From the NCBI RefSeq assembly GCF_031755915.1, contig NC_083382.1, positions 33,130,501 to 33,194,500 on the forward strand: a DNA stretch of 64,000 bases, given 5' to 3'. This DNA comes from Ziziphus jujuba (Eukaryota > Streptophyta > Magnoliopsida > Rosales > Rhamnaceae). This document shows positions 49,615 through 63,030 of the stretch, piece after piece. Each line of letters begins with the position of its first letter. Within the stretch, counting starts at the first letter, position 1. Both the position numbers and the translations under genes were made by a program. A model generated the notes under the pieces. That model was not told the origin of the DNA, searched no databases, and worked only from the letters and a program-made list of their open reading frames with translations.

Positions 49615-50424
49615 TGTTGGAAAAATTAATAACACGGGGGAAAGAAATATCTGCTAATATAAATTTTATTAATAAATGAATAACAAATAAATAAACATAA
49701 TTAAATAAAACATAGTTTGTAAATGATGGATTGAGGCACGCATAATGTGCTGTCTTTAGGAAGATACGTCCCTTTCTGCACATGATAATATTAATACGTT
49801 CCTCTTTAGAGATACAATGATCTTTTAGGAATTCTAAGGTGCAGCAATAGAATTTCCCATGATCCATTTTAGTATTCTTGTAATGCTCAAAGTATATATA
49901 TATATATTGTAGTATTCCTGTAATGCTCAAAGCATATATATATATATATATTGTAGTAGTAAAATAATTTTTTATAACAATAATAAAAAAATATAGAGGA
50001 CTTGAGAAGAGTATTTAGAGAGAAAAAGAGAGAATTATTGACTTTCTATTGTTGTGTCTTTCTAAATGGGAAAGAAGGATTCTATTTATAAAGTTGTAAA
50101 AAATAGCCGTTAAACTACTTAGCAAAATTTTAGATAATAAGCCATTAACCTATTTAACAAAATTTTAGATAATAAGTTACACAATATTTGCAACAAAGTT
50201 AATGTTATATAACAGATAGATGCTATAAAATAGGATTTATACGTTAAAGATAGATAGGCGCTAAAAGTTGACTAAAACTCTAACCACACCTACTATTCAA
50301 TAGGAAAATAGTTTTGTCTACAATTATAACTCTTAGTCAAAACATCTAACATATAAAAAACACATAAACAATATATATATTTTGTAAAATAAATTCTAAT
50401 AATAATTTTAAAACAATTACAACA
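49615..50424. mobile_element. Solo LTR (810 bp) in peroxidase intron 2
   Basis: Begins TGTTGG and ends ACAACA, with a perfect 5-bp target duplication CATTA at 49610-49614 and 50425-50429. It includes two near-identical blocks (ATGCTCAAAG plus AT repeat) at about 49880-49955 and a TATTTATAAAG motif near 50090 that could be an LTR promoter if read on the plus strand. No second copy is in the window, so the parent family is unknown. Confidence 0.82.
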
Positions 50425-50480
50425 CATTAATCATCTGCATCTCTCGTGTATATATATATATATATATATAAAATACATAT

Positions 50481-50807
50481 TGTTAGAGTTAGTGACCTGA
50501 ATTCTTGTTGACCCGACCCGAAAAGCTCGCGGTGCGACCCATTTTGGTGAAACAAATTTTGGAGAAAAATTTGGGGCTCTGTTCAATTTTAGGGTTTCTT
50601 CTGTACTATATATATTTAGTTTTCGGCTGTAATTAGGGTTTCAAGGTATCGCACAATTCGGCTCACCTTTTGTACCAATCTTTCGATATTGGATTTGCTT
50701 CTCCCTGCCCGTGGTTTTTCCCGTCAAGGGTTTCCACGTTAATTGTGTGTTTGTTCTTCGCTTTCTTTGTTTCCGTTGCTATTTGTTTTTCTCCCAATTT
50801 CGTAACA
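50481..50807 (+). repeat. copia 5' LTR (327 bp)
   Basis: Runs TGTTAGAGTT to TTTCGTAACA. Differs from the 3' LTR at two noticed sites, G at about 50626 and C at about 50684, each A or T in the other copy. Confidence 0.94.
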
Positions 50808-50809
50808 AG

Positions 50810-50821
50810 TGGTATCAGAGC
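50810..50821 (+). other. copia primer-binding site
   Basis: TGGTATCAGAGC, complementary to initiator tRNA-Met, two bases after the 5' LTR. Confidence 0.92.
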
Positions 50822-50867
50822 CGCGTCGATCTATTTGGGAATTTTTTCTTTTCTTTTTCTTTCGATC

Positions 50868-53800
50868 ATGGCAACAAAGTTCGACATTGAGAAATTTGAG
50901 CGCAACATGAGTTTCTCCATGTGGCAAGTCAAGATGAAGGCGATTTTGACACAGAACGGTTTACACAAGGCGTTGGTTGGCAAGGAGCAGATGCCGTCTT
51001 CGTGGGATGCCGAAAAGAAAGCCGAGGTTGATGAGCGTGCCCTATCCACCATTCAGCTATGCTTGTCCAATGAAGTTTTGAGGGAGGTCCTTGATCAGAA
51101 GACAACAAAGGACTTATGGGACAAGTTGGAATCTTTGTACATCACAAAGAATCTCACAACGAAACTGATTGCGAAGCACCGTCTATACACCCTTTCTATG
51201 GTTGAAGGTACATCTATTAAAACTCACATAGATGATTTTTCTACTATTTTGTTGGATCTGGCGAACATGGACATTAAATATGATGATGAAGATCAGGCCC
51301 TAATGCTACTGCGTTCCTTACCTCCATCGTATAAAAATTTTAGGGAGACTTTGATTTACAGTAATAAAACCCTAAAATTGGAGGACGTGAAAGCTTCTTT
51401 ATATTCTAAGGAGTTGTTTGATAAGGAGTTGACCAGCAGTTTGGATAACAATAATTTTGGGAGTTCTGGAGGAGAGGGTTTGATTGTTAGAGGTAGAACA
51501 TCATCTAGAGATCAAAATAACAATGGTGGTAGTCGGCCAAGATCGAAGTCAAGGTTCAGAAACCTTATTTGTCACTACTGTAAGAAAAAGGGGCACATCA
51601 AAACTGAATGTCGTAAGCTTCAGAATAAAAATAATGAAAAGAGTAAGGAACATGCCGAAGCCAGTGTCGCACATGAGGAAATTGAAGATGGAGATGTTTA
51701 TTCAGTGACTGAGGATAGTTCGGGCAAGCAGGGATGGATTTTGGATTCAGCCTGTTCGTTTCACATCTGTCTCCATAGGGATTGGTTCTCTTCTTATGTT
51801 CCGGTGGATAAAGGTGTTGTGCTGATGGGAGATGATCATCCTTGCTGTGTCATCGGCATTGGAACTGTAAGGGTGAAGATGCATGATGGAATTATCAGAA
51901 CACTATCTGACGTACGTCACGTTCCAGATATGTCTAAAAATTTAATTTCTTTATCTGCTTTGGACAAGTCTGGTTGTTCTTTTTCTGGTGGAGGTGGAGT
52001 TTTGAGGGTTCTGAAGGGTGCTTTGGTGGTGATGAAAGCTAGCCTGGTTGGTACATTATATAGGCTACAGGGTTCTGTGGTAATGGGGTCGGCTGCTGTT
52101 TCAGTGTCCATGTCAGATTCGGATGTTACTCGTTTGTGGCATATGAGATTGGGCCATATGAGTGAGAAAGGTTTGGCGATGTTGAGCAAACGGAGTTTGC
52201 TTCGTGATCGGAGTATCTCGAAGTTGGAGTTTTGTGAACATTGTGTGTTTGGGAAGCAGAAGAGAGTTAGCTTCAGTACTGGAATTCACAAAACCAAAGG
52301 TACTCTAGACTACATTCATTCAGATCTTTGGGGACCCGCACGTACTGCTTCTAAGGGTGGTGGCAGATATATGTTGACCTTCATTGATGATTTCTCCAGG
52401 AAGGTCTAGGTATATTTTTTGAAGCACAAGAATGACGTATTTGCTATCTTCAAGCAATGGAAAGCTTTGGTAGAGAAGCAGACGGAAAGAAGGGTGAAGC
52501 GCCTTCGAACAGATAATGGATTGGAGTTCTGTGATAGTGTTTTCAATGAGTTTTGTAGAAACGAAGGGATTGTTAGACATCTCACAGTTAGAGGAACTCC
52601 GCAGCAAAATGGTGTGGCTGAGCGGATGAACAGAACTCTTATGGAGAAAGTCCGATGCATGCTGTCGAATTCTGGGTTAGCACAGGAATTTTGGGCAGAA
52701 GCAGCTGCTACAGCTTGCTACTTGGTGAATCGTTCTCCATCGGCAGCAATCGATTGCAAGACTCCTGAAGAGGTATGGTCTGGAAAACCTGCTAATTATT
52801 TAGATTTGAAGGTGTTTGGATGCCCTGCCTATGTTTATGTTAATGATGGTAAGCTTGAGCCTAGATCGAAGAAGGGCATATTTCTTGGTTACCCGCAGGG
52901 TGTAAAAGGATACTGAGTTTGGCTTCCTGATCCAAAGTCATCTAAGGTTGTGATTAGCAGGGATGTTGTGTTTGATGAGATGGCAATGCTGCATCCGAAA
53001 AAGGAGCTCGTTGTTTCAGACAGTATGCCAAAGCAGGTGGAGTTTAGGGTGGAGGAAGTAAGTACTTCACAGAATGGTTCAGTTTCAGGCCCATTTGAGA
53101 CACCCACTCATGTGGAAGAAGAGAGAAGTGAGGAGGTGCAGGAGCATTCGATTGCCAAGGCTAGACCTCGCAGGGAGATCAAGAAGCCCTCTAGTTTAGC
53201 TGACTATGTCACTTTTGCTTGTGTTGCAGCACAGGAGATCGAGAGTCCCAGTGATCCTTGCAACTATTATGAAGCCATTTCATGTGAGGATTCTGCAAAG
53301 TGGTTAATTGCTATGCAGGAAGAGGTGGAGTCGCTTCATAAGAACCACACTTGGGAGTTGGCATTACCTCCAGAGGGTAAGAAGATTGTGGGATGCAAGT
53401 GGGTCTACAAAAAGAAAGAAGGCATTCCTGGTGTTGAAGATGCGAGGTACAAAGCACGTTTAGTAGCGAAGGGGTATTCACAGGTACAGGGAGTTTATTT
53501 TAATGATATATTTTCCCCTGTCGTTAAACATACTTCTATTCGTGCTTTGTTAGCGCTAGTTGCTATGCATGATTTAGAGTTGGAGCAACTAGATGTGAAG
53601 ACCGCTTTCTTGCATAGTGAGCTTGAGGAGACAATTTATATGCAGCAACCCGAAGGTTTCGAGGTTGAAGGAAAAGAGGATCATGTGTGTTTGTTGAAAA
53701 GGTCCTTGTATGGTTTAAAGCAATCCCCTCGCCAGTGGTACAAGCGGTTTGATGGGTTTATGTTTAGCCATGGCTATTCTAGAAGCCAATATGATAGCTG

Positions 53801-54812
53801 TGTGTATTTTAGGAAGTTGGAAGATGACTCATTTATCTATTTGTTGCTTTATGTTGATGATATGCTGATAGTGGCCAAGAAGAAATCTGATATCAACAGA
53901 TTGAAAGCAGAATTGAGTGGTGAATTTGAGATGAAAGATTTGGGAGCAGCAAAGAAGATTCTTGGTATGGAGATTGAGAGAGATAGATCTGCAGGTAAAC
54001 GTTTCTTGACTCAAAGATCTTTTGTTGAGAAAGTTCTGGAGCGTTTTGGAATGAAGAACGCTAAACCTGTAAGTACTCCATTAGCTACTCATTTTAGATT
54101 GTCTGCTGATATGTCACCACAGTCGGATAGAGATATTGAGTATATGTCACATGTTCCTTATTCTAGTGCTGTTGGTAGTTTGATGTATGCTATGGTGTGT
54201 ACCCGTCCTGACATTGCACATGCTGTTAGTGTTGTGAGCCGGTATATGGCTAATCCTGGCAAACAACACTGGCAAGCTGTCAAGTGGATTCTAAGGTACT
54301 TGAGAGGCACTACTAACACTTGTTTAGAGTTTGGTGGAAGTAAGGAGGGTGTACGTGGATATGTTGATGCAGATTTTGCTAGGGACCTTGATAGAAGGAG
54401 GTCCACTACTGGTTATGTATTTACTCTTGGAGATACTTCTATCAGTTGGAAGTCTGTTTTGCAAGCAACAGTTGCACTATCAACTACAGAAGCTGAATAT
54501 ATGGCTATAGCTGAAGCGGTGAAAGAAGCTATTTGGTTAAGGGCTTTGATAGGTGAGTTGAGCTCTGAGCAGGAGAGTACGGTCATCAATTGTGATAGTC
54601 AGAGTGCTATCTATCTCACTAAGGATCAGATGTTTCACGAGAGGACAAAACATATAGATGTTCGGTATCATTTTGTACGTGATGTTATTGCTCGTGGAGA
54701 TATTGTTGTCAGCAAGGTGAGTACTCATGATAATCCTGCTGACATGATGACCAAGGCACTTCCAGTAGCCAAGTTTGAGCATTGCTTGAACTTGGTTGGT
54801 GTTTGTTGTTGA
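50868..54812 (+). pseudogene. copia gag-pol with two in-frame stops
   Basis: A single frame of 1315 codons including the end, opening at the ATG at 50868 (MATKFDIEKF). Seen in order: gag with KDLWDKLESLY; zinc knuckle C235, C238, H243, C248; protease WILDSACSFH near 290-299; integrase with LWHMRLGH, CEHC, DLWGP, RTDNGLEF and PQQNGVAER; reverse transcriptase with [13 protein letters not shown] and YVDDML; RNase H with TTGYVF and [12 protein letters not shown] at 52407-52409 falls in the integrase catalytic core and TGA at 52914-52916 lies between integrase and reverse transcriptase. No frameshift was seen. With only two stops it is young but cannot make full Pol without suppression. Confidence 0.93.
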
Positions 54813-54906
54813 GCTTTGCCTTTAGAAGCTTTTGTGGAAGAGGATGGCAACTTTTATCGAAGATTGGAGTTTTGTATGTTTTTCATTCCTTATATGGAAT
54901 TCGTGT

Positions 54907-54918
54907 CAAGGTGGAGAT
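54907..54918 (+). other. copia polypurine tract
   Basis: AAGGTGGAGA with adjoining bases directly precedes the 3' LTR at 54919. Confidence 0.8.
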
Positions 54919-55429
<511 letters not shown>

Positions 55430-55682
55430 TAATCTGGTACCTACTTAAATTATTGATTTCTTTAACTAATTAATTTCATATGCAAATTTAATTAATTAAT
55501 TGTATATAACTGAGAATAAACTTCAATCAATATAATAACCCTCCACTCCACTCCACTCAACTCCAGGTGCTCACACATTTGGAAGGGCCCAATGTCTATT
55601 TTTCAGGAACCGGTTATTCGACTTCGACCAAACCGGGGCTCCACACCCTGCCCTTAACACAACATACGTAGCAGACCTCCAA

Positions 55683-56376
55683 TTATTTTATTATATTAAC
55701 ATATGGTCTTGACTCAATTATTTTTTATCAATTCAATTATTTTATTAAGTCATGGTTTTATTTTAAAAATCCTAATTTATAAATTAGAAACAATTTCGGA
55801 AACGTGAAAGTGGGAAACAAAATTAATTAGAAAAATGCCGAGCTAAACAAATCCTTTTTTATATACCTTTAATATCATTCACCTCTTTTTTAATAAAATC
55901 AAATAAAAAAATTCATTGTAAAAGAAGTGATACCTAAACTTACATATATATTAATGGATAAACAAAATTATTAAAAGAATACCATTTTATTTCTTATAGG
56001 TCTACCTTGCATATGATTTCGCATATAGAGACCCTTATGACTCACATGAAGAACTATTAATTAATCAATATCTTATATATATTGCTTTAGATTTTTAGAT
56101 AGTGCAAAAAAACAAAAACAATAAAACAAAAGGATTCGGCTGTCGGATTTAAAACAGAAAAAAAATTAAGCCTAATTTTTATTTACAATTCATTTATAAA
56201 AAGAATTTGGCATTCTTTTCACTTTATTGGCTCATCATATAATGAGGGCGGGTCCGGTCCTCGGCTACTAACAGTCAGTTTTGACCATATATAAATTTTT
56301 ATGAATCTGAAATTAAATTAATGATTGGATATTGAAGTTTTGGCTGACGCACATACCAAAAGCAACGCCCAATGAT

Positions 56377-56409
<33 letters not shown>

Positions 56410-56410
56410 G
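55683..56410. other. Intergenic
   Basis: AT-rich, without a gene. It ends in an AT microsatellite (about 56376-56409) into which the solo LTR inserted. Confidence 0.55.
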
Positions 56411-56859
56411 TGTCAGGATCCGTTCAAAATTCCTCATTGGAATCCTAGACAAGTCCTGATCCTAGAAAAACCCTATCGGATCCTCTAATGGAAAATCCGG
56501 CAAAACCTCCCCTAAGGATTGGACTTACCACAATTTTCCTGCACTGAAAATACACTTCTATATACACCACCTTATTCCTCCTACATTACTACAATTTAAG
56601 TTCCACAACTGGCAGCACTTCAATAACAAATTATATAAAAGGCATATAATGGAATTAATTTAGTAAATAACCAATTAAGATATATCATCATAGATTCTCG
56701 TCCGCCCACACCACCCACTTAGTGCTACACATGTCAAATACACTTTAAATATCGTTTTACAAATATGCCAATGCGTAACATAGAAAGAAAGGTAAAACAA
56801 CATCACATTAACAATTAAGAAAAAAACTATAACAAACGTTTTAATGATAATGGTATTGA

Positions 56860-57065
56860 TGTAACTTGCCTGAGGGCTATTATATTCCCATACATATATT
56901 AACGTAACTTGCCTGAGGGCTGTCATATTCCTATATATATATTAATGTAACTTGCCTGGGGGCTATCTCACCTACCCAAAAACTACCACTTGTCCGAGGA
57001 CTAATATATTTACTCGACGGCTATCTTTCTTGCCCGTAGGCTGTGATACTTATCCGAAGGTACCA
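56860..57065. repeat. Degenerate CTTGCCTGAGGGCTAT repeats
   Basis: About six imperfect copies of a CTTGCCTGAGGGCTAT-like unit, spaced roughly 30-55 bp, inside the solo LTR. They were not seen in the shorter gypsy LTR. Confidence 0.7.
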
Positions 57066-57917
57066 TATGGTAGTAATAATAATAAAAACAATAACAAAAT
57101 TAAAATTAAAGATCTCATAATAATGTTACTAAAAATAAAAATAAAAATAAAAATAATAATCAATATTATTTACTAAAATGTCAATAACTGAGAATAGCAA
57201 CTGTGATAATAGTTGATAATAGTTTTGTTAATAAATACCATTGATAATAAAAATAATATCAACTATAATTATAATAATGATAATAATAGAAATTGGAATT
57301 ACAATAAAAATAATCATTACAAATAATAATAACAATCCCGATAACAGTGACAATAATGATTAAATAAATAGTCAAATACAATTAATAGTAATAAGAATAC
57401 AATAATATCGATTAAGAATATTAGTAAGAAATTAAATCACAAATAGATAACATAACATAAATACATAAAATTATATCTTAAAATCCATAGCATAAAATGA
57501 AATATGCACGCTCGTAATGGAGATGCGTACGATACCTTCTGACATGCTACGTGATCCATGATTCTAGCTGTCGCGGGCACTTTGCTACCAATACAAACCA
57601 GGGTGGTTGCCTATATTGGCCGTCCGATCCCCTGGACTCGTAGGTAACATGGTTATGAGGCTAGCTCTACATAGACTACATTGGTTCGCCGCCTCCTTAT
57701 AGTGCGGTATATACAGTATAATATCAATAATATAACATACAAATATATGTACGAACATATAAAAAATACTTGATGCACCATACTATATACCAGTGGTGCC
57801 CGAAGATACCCAGCGTCCCGAGTACCGACTGACAGGAGGTTAAAGAGAGAAACTTGCATACGGTCACTTCGGCGTCCCGACAGCGTTGCTGCTTAAACCG
57901 TCATCCCGGCCATGGAA

Positions 57918-57932
57918 GGGGGGGGGGGGGGG
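57918..57932. repeat. Homopolymer G tract (15 bp)
   Basis: A run of 15 G in the solo LTR, where the related LTR at 1536-4494 has a run of six G near 2320. It is prone to slippage and sequencing error. Confidence 0.9.
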
Positions 57933-58848
57933 CTTATGGCCAATATCAAACTTACCTACCCTCGGTCCGATGGCAACTCACGGGAGACATTACAACTTGC
58001 ACGCTTATCATAATCACATATACAGTATAAAACACCGGTACGTGTATGGGTGCATCTAAAATAAATAACCATATTTATTATTAAAATACGCAATTTTCCC
58101 AAAATTCACCATGGAAATTATACCATTTTTCAAATTCACTATCCCACATTTTTCTTTAATAACACTAGCATGAATCCACCGATAATAATATACAATTAAT
58201 TTTTTCCCCAAATCATAAAATCAATCAAATAATATTCCAAGGGCATAATTATATAATTTTGAAACCACCAAACTTAAACCCATATTTTCCTTGAAATATT
58301 TAAAACCAAATCATGCCCAAAAATAATATTAAAATCCAAATACAATTAATTAAATGAAAACACATTGCTCATGCGTAATAAATACAATTAAATCACAATA
58401 ATAAAAATCAAGAATTCCTTAATAAACCAATTTTCCATTTAGCATCAATAAACATAATAAAATTTAAATCATAATTTCATAAAATTAGTCTCTTCCACAA
58501 TAATTCAATTCAACACAATTTGGCATATTCAATATAAATAATAACTTAGTTAAATATCCAACACATAAAATTCATTTTTCAAATATTTAATTAACACAAA
58601 ATATACTTAATTTAACAACCCAAAATATAAATATGAGGCAATATATATACTAAATCAACATAACTTAGCATCATAAATTTAAATAGCAGTTTCTTAAATA
58701 TTAAACACATATGATATAATAAATTTTATATAACGAATATATTTAAATCACATAAAAAAAAAATAACACATTAAATCAAATAACAATATCTCTTAAAATT
58801 TAAAACATATATGATATACTTCAAAATTTTGAATGATATAAAATACAT

Positions 58849-59085
58849 ATGTATAAATGTCTTTATGCACACAAGTACATAGATATATATATTCACACAC
58901 ACACACACATATATATCCACATATATATAATTATGTATTTTCACATAACATCACACATCTCCATATATATATATATATATATATGTATATGCCCATTAAC
59001 CATACATATAAATATATATATATACATACATATATGCATCATATGTTCACCATACCTGTGTGTGTATATATATATATATATCAAT
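58849..59085. repeat. (TA)n/(CA)n microsatellite block
   Basis: Several AT and CA runs in the solo LTR produce Tyr/Ile/His-rich open frames that are not genes. Confidence 0.9.
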
Positions 59086-60832
59086 CTATACACATGCTAA
59101 CTATAATTTTTGTATAATAATTCCAATCAATATAACAATCTTTTTACACCTTCTGTTTAATATTATCAACATTGTCCACTCTAATTTGATAGAATATCGG
59201 ATGAACCCGTATGGCCTAAACTGCAAATTTGGAATTTTTCAATATCTTGACAATTAATTCAAATTAACCATTCATTTAGCCTCTAACAATCATTAAGAAC
59301 CCAAATGTAATGGCAATTGGCTAAGGACTTGTCCAATCTCTATCCAATTTCAACATAAATACAACCTAACTCCATCAATGGCAACTTTCTAATTACTCAA
59401 TTATAATTCACATTCTAGCTACCAATTTGAAGCTTATGATGAGAGCATCAAGAAGATACCTTCAATTGGTCCAACCACCGCCGGAGGTCGCCGGAATCCT
59501 GCCGTGAAGTTGCTGCCGAAATGGGCTCTTGTCATATTTCACAAATGAGCAAGATTTGAGCCAATCCGAGCTTAGGAACGGACTCAGGGGGCCCAAATCC
59601 ATGGGAAAGGACTAGTCACGCCGCCGGTAGCCGCCGGAAAACTGGTCAACAGGGAGGACGCTAGCCGCCGATGTTGGGCGCCGATCCCAGTGCGTTCGAT
59701 GGCCAACCAGCCGGAGAATCGACGGTTGAGCTCGCCTGGCCGTGGACCGTCCCGTTGCCTGGTGCGTGTGGCCGTCCGTTGGTCGGAAAAAAAAAAAACA
59801 CAGACCGAGAGAGAGGGACCATCGGGAGGAAGAAGAAGAAGAAGAAGAAAAAAAAAAAGAAATCCCATGCCCATCCCCTTTTTTCCCACGTCGGGAGAAG
59901 AAAATAAAAAGAAAAAAGAAAAAGAAAATAATAAACAATTATATAAAATAATATTAAAATAATATTATTGTATAGAATAATAATAAAATAATATGGTATT
60001 TAATCTCCGTTGTAACACATGGCATCCTTTATTAAGTAACACGTGGCACACTGTTCACATATTTAAAAATAATATTAAAATAATACTATATTTGAAAATT
60101 TTTACAGGTCCATAATTTTTTAACTAGATGTCCAATTTAAGCGTGCTGCTAATCTATGAACTCGTATCGACGAGTACTTCACAATCATGCATGAGGCAAA
60201 GCTCAACTTTGCATGAACAAAAAGTCAACTCCGGCATCCTTTGGACAGTTTGGACCTCAACTTGTTTTGCTCATAACTTTCAAACCGTAGCTCCGTTTTT
60301 AACGTGCTACTAGTCTATGAACTCGTGACAATATGTACTTTTTAACGGTACCTTGGTCAATGTGAAATTTCATCAGGAGCAAAAAGTCAACATTTGACCC
60401 CTTCTCAGTCAACAACGGTCAAACCCGATCAACCTTGGTCAAATTTGAGAAATTTCTGGTATACTTCAGGATGGGGTGTTACATATATATATATATACCG
60501 CAAATTAAGTAGATCCAATCAGCACTCATCACTCAACACCACACATGTTGTAACTTGAAAGCCCTTTTTATCACATGTTGTAACTCAGCACCACACATGA
60601 CCAAATTAGGCAACTATATGTATAGTAATTTCCAACTAGCGAGGTACATATGTACGAAACTAACATCATCAAAAGCCTTTAAAACACTAGTAATTAGCTA
60701 GCTAGGGAGAATAACTAGAAAATGTATATTAAATATTCCTAATTACTTCCCGTGCATGCAAAGAAATAGTTAGAAATTATTTCATGAACTTATAATTCCC
60801 CTCTCATTTGATGCGTGGATTGTGCCGGCATA

Positions 60833-61117
60833 TTATTGTCCATCATCCTCTTTAGAGAAAGGGATACGCTCCCCGATTTGAAGAGCATTCTTCCTGACGA
60901 ATGGAAGCCAACCGCGAGACTGAAAGACAGGCTTGAGGTAGTCACCTTCACGGGTCGAGGGAGCGAATTTGTAGATGTCGCCATTGTTGCCATCACTTAC
61001 GAAAAGTGGGACATCAATCAGCAAATACGAACCATAGGCGTTTATAAATCCTGTTGGAACTGACAGTTTCTTCTTTATATCAGCGTATGTCAGTGTTTTT
61101 TGGAACCAAGCTATCAT
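60833..61117 (-). CDS. Small B3-domain protein
   Basis: An open frame of 94 codons from ATG at 61117: FQKTLTYADIKKKLSVPTGF at the N-terminus, SDGNNGDIYKF in the middle, KPVFQSRGWLPFVRKNALQI, then GERIPFSKEDDGQ and TAA at 60833. It covers nearly one entire B3 DNA-binding domain and nothing else, so its start may be an exon edge or a real start. Compared with the copy at 28488 it is cut short at the C-terminus: about 35 bases present there between EDNG and the final ATTCCGGCA are missing here, giving the early stop. It is a plausible nuclear DNA-binding protein or a young pseudogene. Confidence 0.65.
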   Translation of the reverse strand: MIAWFQKTLTYADIKKKLSVPTGFINAYGSYLLIDVPLFVSDGNNGDIYKFAPSTREGDYLKPVFQSRGWLPFVRKNALQIGERIPFSKEDDGQ

Positions 61118-61765
61118 CTTCTACATATGCATACTGGTTTCTTTTATTTGCTTATATATATATATATATATATATATAAAGGAAGATCCGGACAAAATCC
61201 ATGAATCCATGGTTTGGGATCATAATAAATTAAAAGTTGCTCCTGCTGTGTATATATATTATAGTTTTTTGTCCCACCACTAAATTTTTTGTGTACGATT
61301 ATAATTTTCCAACAAGTTTATTACTAATATATTAATAATAACGGAACACGTCACATACTTTTTTTTTTTTTTTTCTTTGTTGGGTTGGATCAATCAGCAT
61401 GAATACTTGTTTCTGCTGTGATTTATGTTTTCTTTTGATATTGAAGTTGGAAGGGTTCAAATTCTGATTTACTATTTAAAAAAGCAACCACATTGGATGA
61501 AAGGAATACTGACAAGTATATAAACTTGTAGTGAAAAAAAAAAAAATCATGCCTTGGTATCTTTATTTATTTGTATATAAATTTGTAATAAAAAAAAAAT
61601 CATACCTTGGTCTATTTATTTAATTGTCTTAATCTTTCGGTGAATGTCAAATAAATTCGCTTTGGCCAAAAACGACCCTTGGATATGAATATGCTTAGCA
61701 CGTGCTCAGACGAAGTTCGACCGAAGATAATAATACACAGTGATTATTAATTAAAAGCAAGTGTG

Positions 61766-62400
61766 CGCATGGGCCAATCTAGCTTTGGTGTGGGGGGGAG
61801 CAAGTGCCCCACTTAATTTAATTTTTTTTTTAAACACTTTTACTATTTTTTTATTTTTATTTTCCTAATTGGTTGATTATCACTTAAATTTTGGGCATAT
61901 GTCCCCCTTACTTTATGGCACATATTTTCTTGTTTAAATTAGTTTTTCCTTTTTTACATAATGAATTTGTATAATCCAACCTAAAATACTCTAGTAATCA
62001 TTGCAAAAATACTTTTAGAATTTATATGTAAGCCTGCAATTTTCTTTATCTGAGAAAACATGTTTAAAAATATCTTTCACCATTTTTTTTATAAAAAACT
62101 TATACCGTTGAAACTAATCTTTTATACAACAAAAAAGGAAAAAAAAAAATCAATTTCCGTATAGTTTTTGAGTTTATTGCATGTAAAATATTTATCTTTT
62201 TAAATATTATTTCTATTATAACTATTTCATTATTTTATATCACTACACCATAATGGTTGATTAGAAAATTTAATTACTAATTATGTATTTGTTTATGAAT
62301 AAATAAATTTTGATTTTATTTTCAATAATTATAATTTAATTTCTTAAAAAATTATTTTTAATTATGCCCTTTAACCAAATTTTCTGGATCCGCCATTATG
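61766..62400. mobile_element. Insertion in duplication copy B, class uncertain
   Basis: Copy A at about 30090 reads straight through where copy B has 635 extra bases. The right end, inverted, is ATGGCGGATCCAGAA and the left end is ATGGGCCAATCTAGC, faintly inverted. A possible short duplication GTGT flanks it. The GGGGGGAGCAAGTGCCCC near 61800 recalls known plant DNA elements, but I cannot classify it. Confidence 0.5.
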
Positions 62401-63030
62401 TGTAAGGGCCTTTTTAGAATTGACATATATTTTGTAGATGTACAATGTAACAATATAGTCAGGAATTAATTTATTGCTATATATGAGGTCAAGTTAGAAG
62501 TTCAATTAAAAATGAATCCCAAGCCAATATATATATACTTATTAATTTAATGACTTCTTATCATGTTAACAAACTATTCATAATCATGGTTTTATATCCA
62601 AAAAAACAAAATGTAAGATTTTTTGGAACTTCAATGTATGTCATGTCAACCTACTGTATCTATAAACATACATACATCTCTCTTTTTTGGTCAAATTATT
62701 GGAGCTTCTCTAAATGGCATACATACATATCTCTTTTTTGGTCAAATTATTAGAGCTTCTCCAAATTGCATGCCATTTGGGTATGTCATTGCTATATTTT
62801 AGCAAGATATTTTTTTTTAATTATATATATATATTTTTTTAATTTTCCCTACTCCAATCTTGCAGCTCCATTTTATAGGACCCACACCATCTGTTAGTTT
62901 GATTTTGATTTTTTTTTTAATTGGTAAAAATAAAATTGAAGTGAGATTTACAGCAATTTAAATGGGAGTGGGACCAATTCTATTGTCTAGCATTTGTTGC
63001 AGGAAAATCAATGTTAAAAGGATTAATTAT

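Larger units (their letters stand above)
56411..60483 (-). mobile_element. Solo LTR of a Tekay-type gypsy relative (4073 bp)
   Basis: Starts TGTCAGGATCCG and ends GGGGTGTTACA on the plus strand, the same ends as the LTRs at 1536 and 9256. Blocks align along the length: CTGCACTGAAAA, the ACCAGTGG.GCC region near 57790, AAGCGTGC.GCTA.TCTATGAA near 60140 and the closing GGTCAA-rich part. It is about 1.1 kb longer, partly through AT-rich and microsatellite expansion. No internal region adjoins either end. Flanks are AT repeats, so a target duplication cannot be judged. Frames inside it are by-products. Confidence 0.88.
60560..63030. repeat. Segmental duplication, copy B (with B3 gene)
   Basis: Counterpart of 28180-30740. 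It shares the B3 block, 3' flank and upstream blocks in the same order. Copy B lacks some of the 29.0-29.8 kb sequence of copy A and has an extra segment at 61766-62400. Confidence 0.85.

Noticed and set aside
58849..59257. Tyr/Ile/His-rich open frames
   Set aside because: AT/CA microsatellite translation inside the solo LTR.
59584..59962. Frames on both strands near the GC-rich end of the solo LTR
   Set aside because: Correspond to the GC-rich and purine-run part of the LTR, also open in several frames; no domain.
56404..60488. Target duplication TATAT for the 4-kb solo LTR
   Set aside because: The flanks are AT microsatellite, so any match is uninformative.
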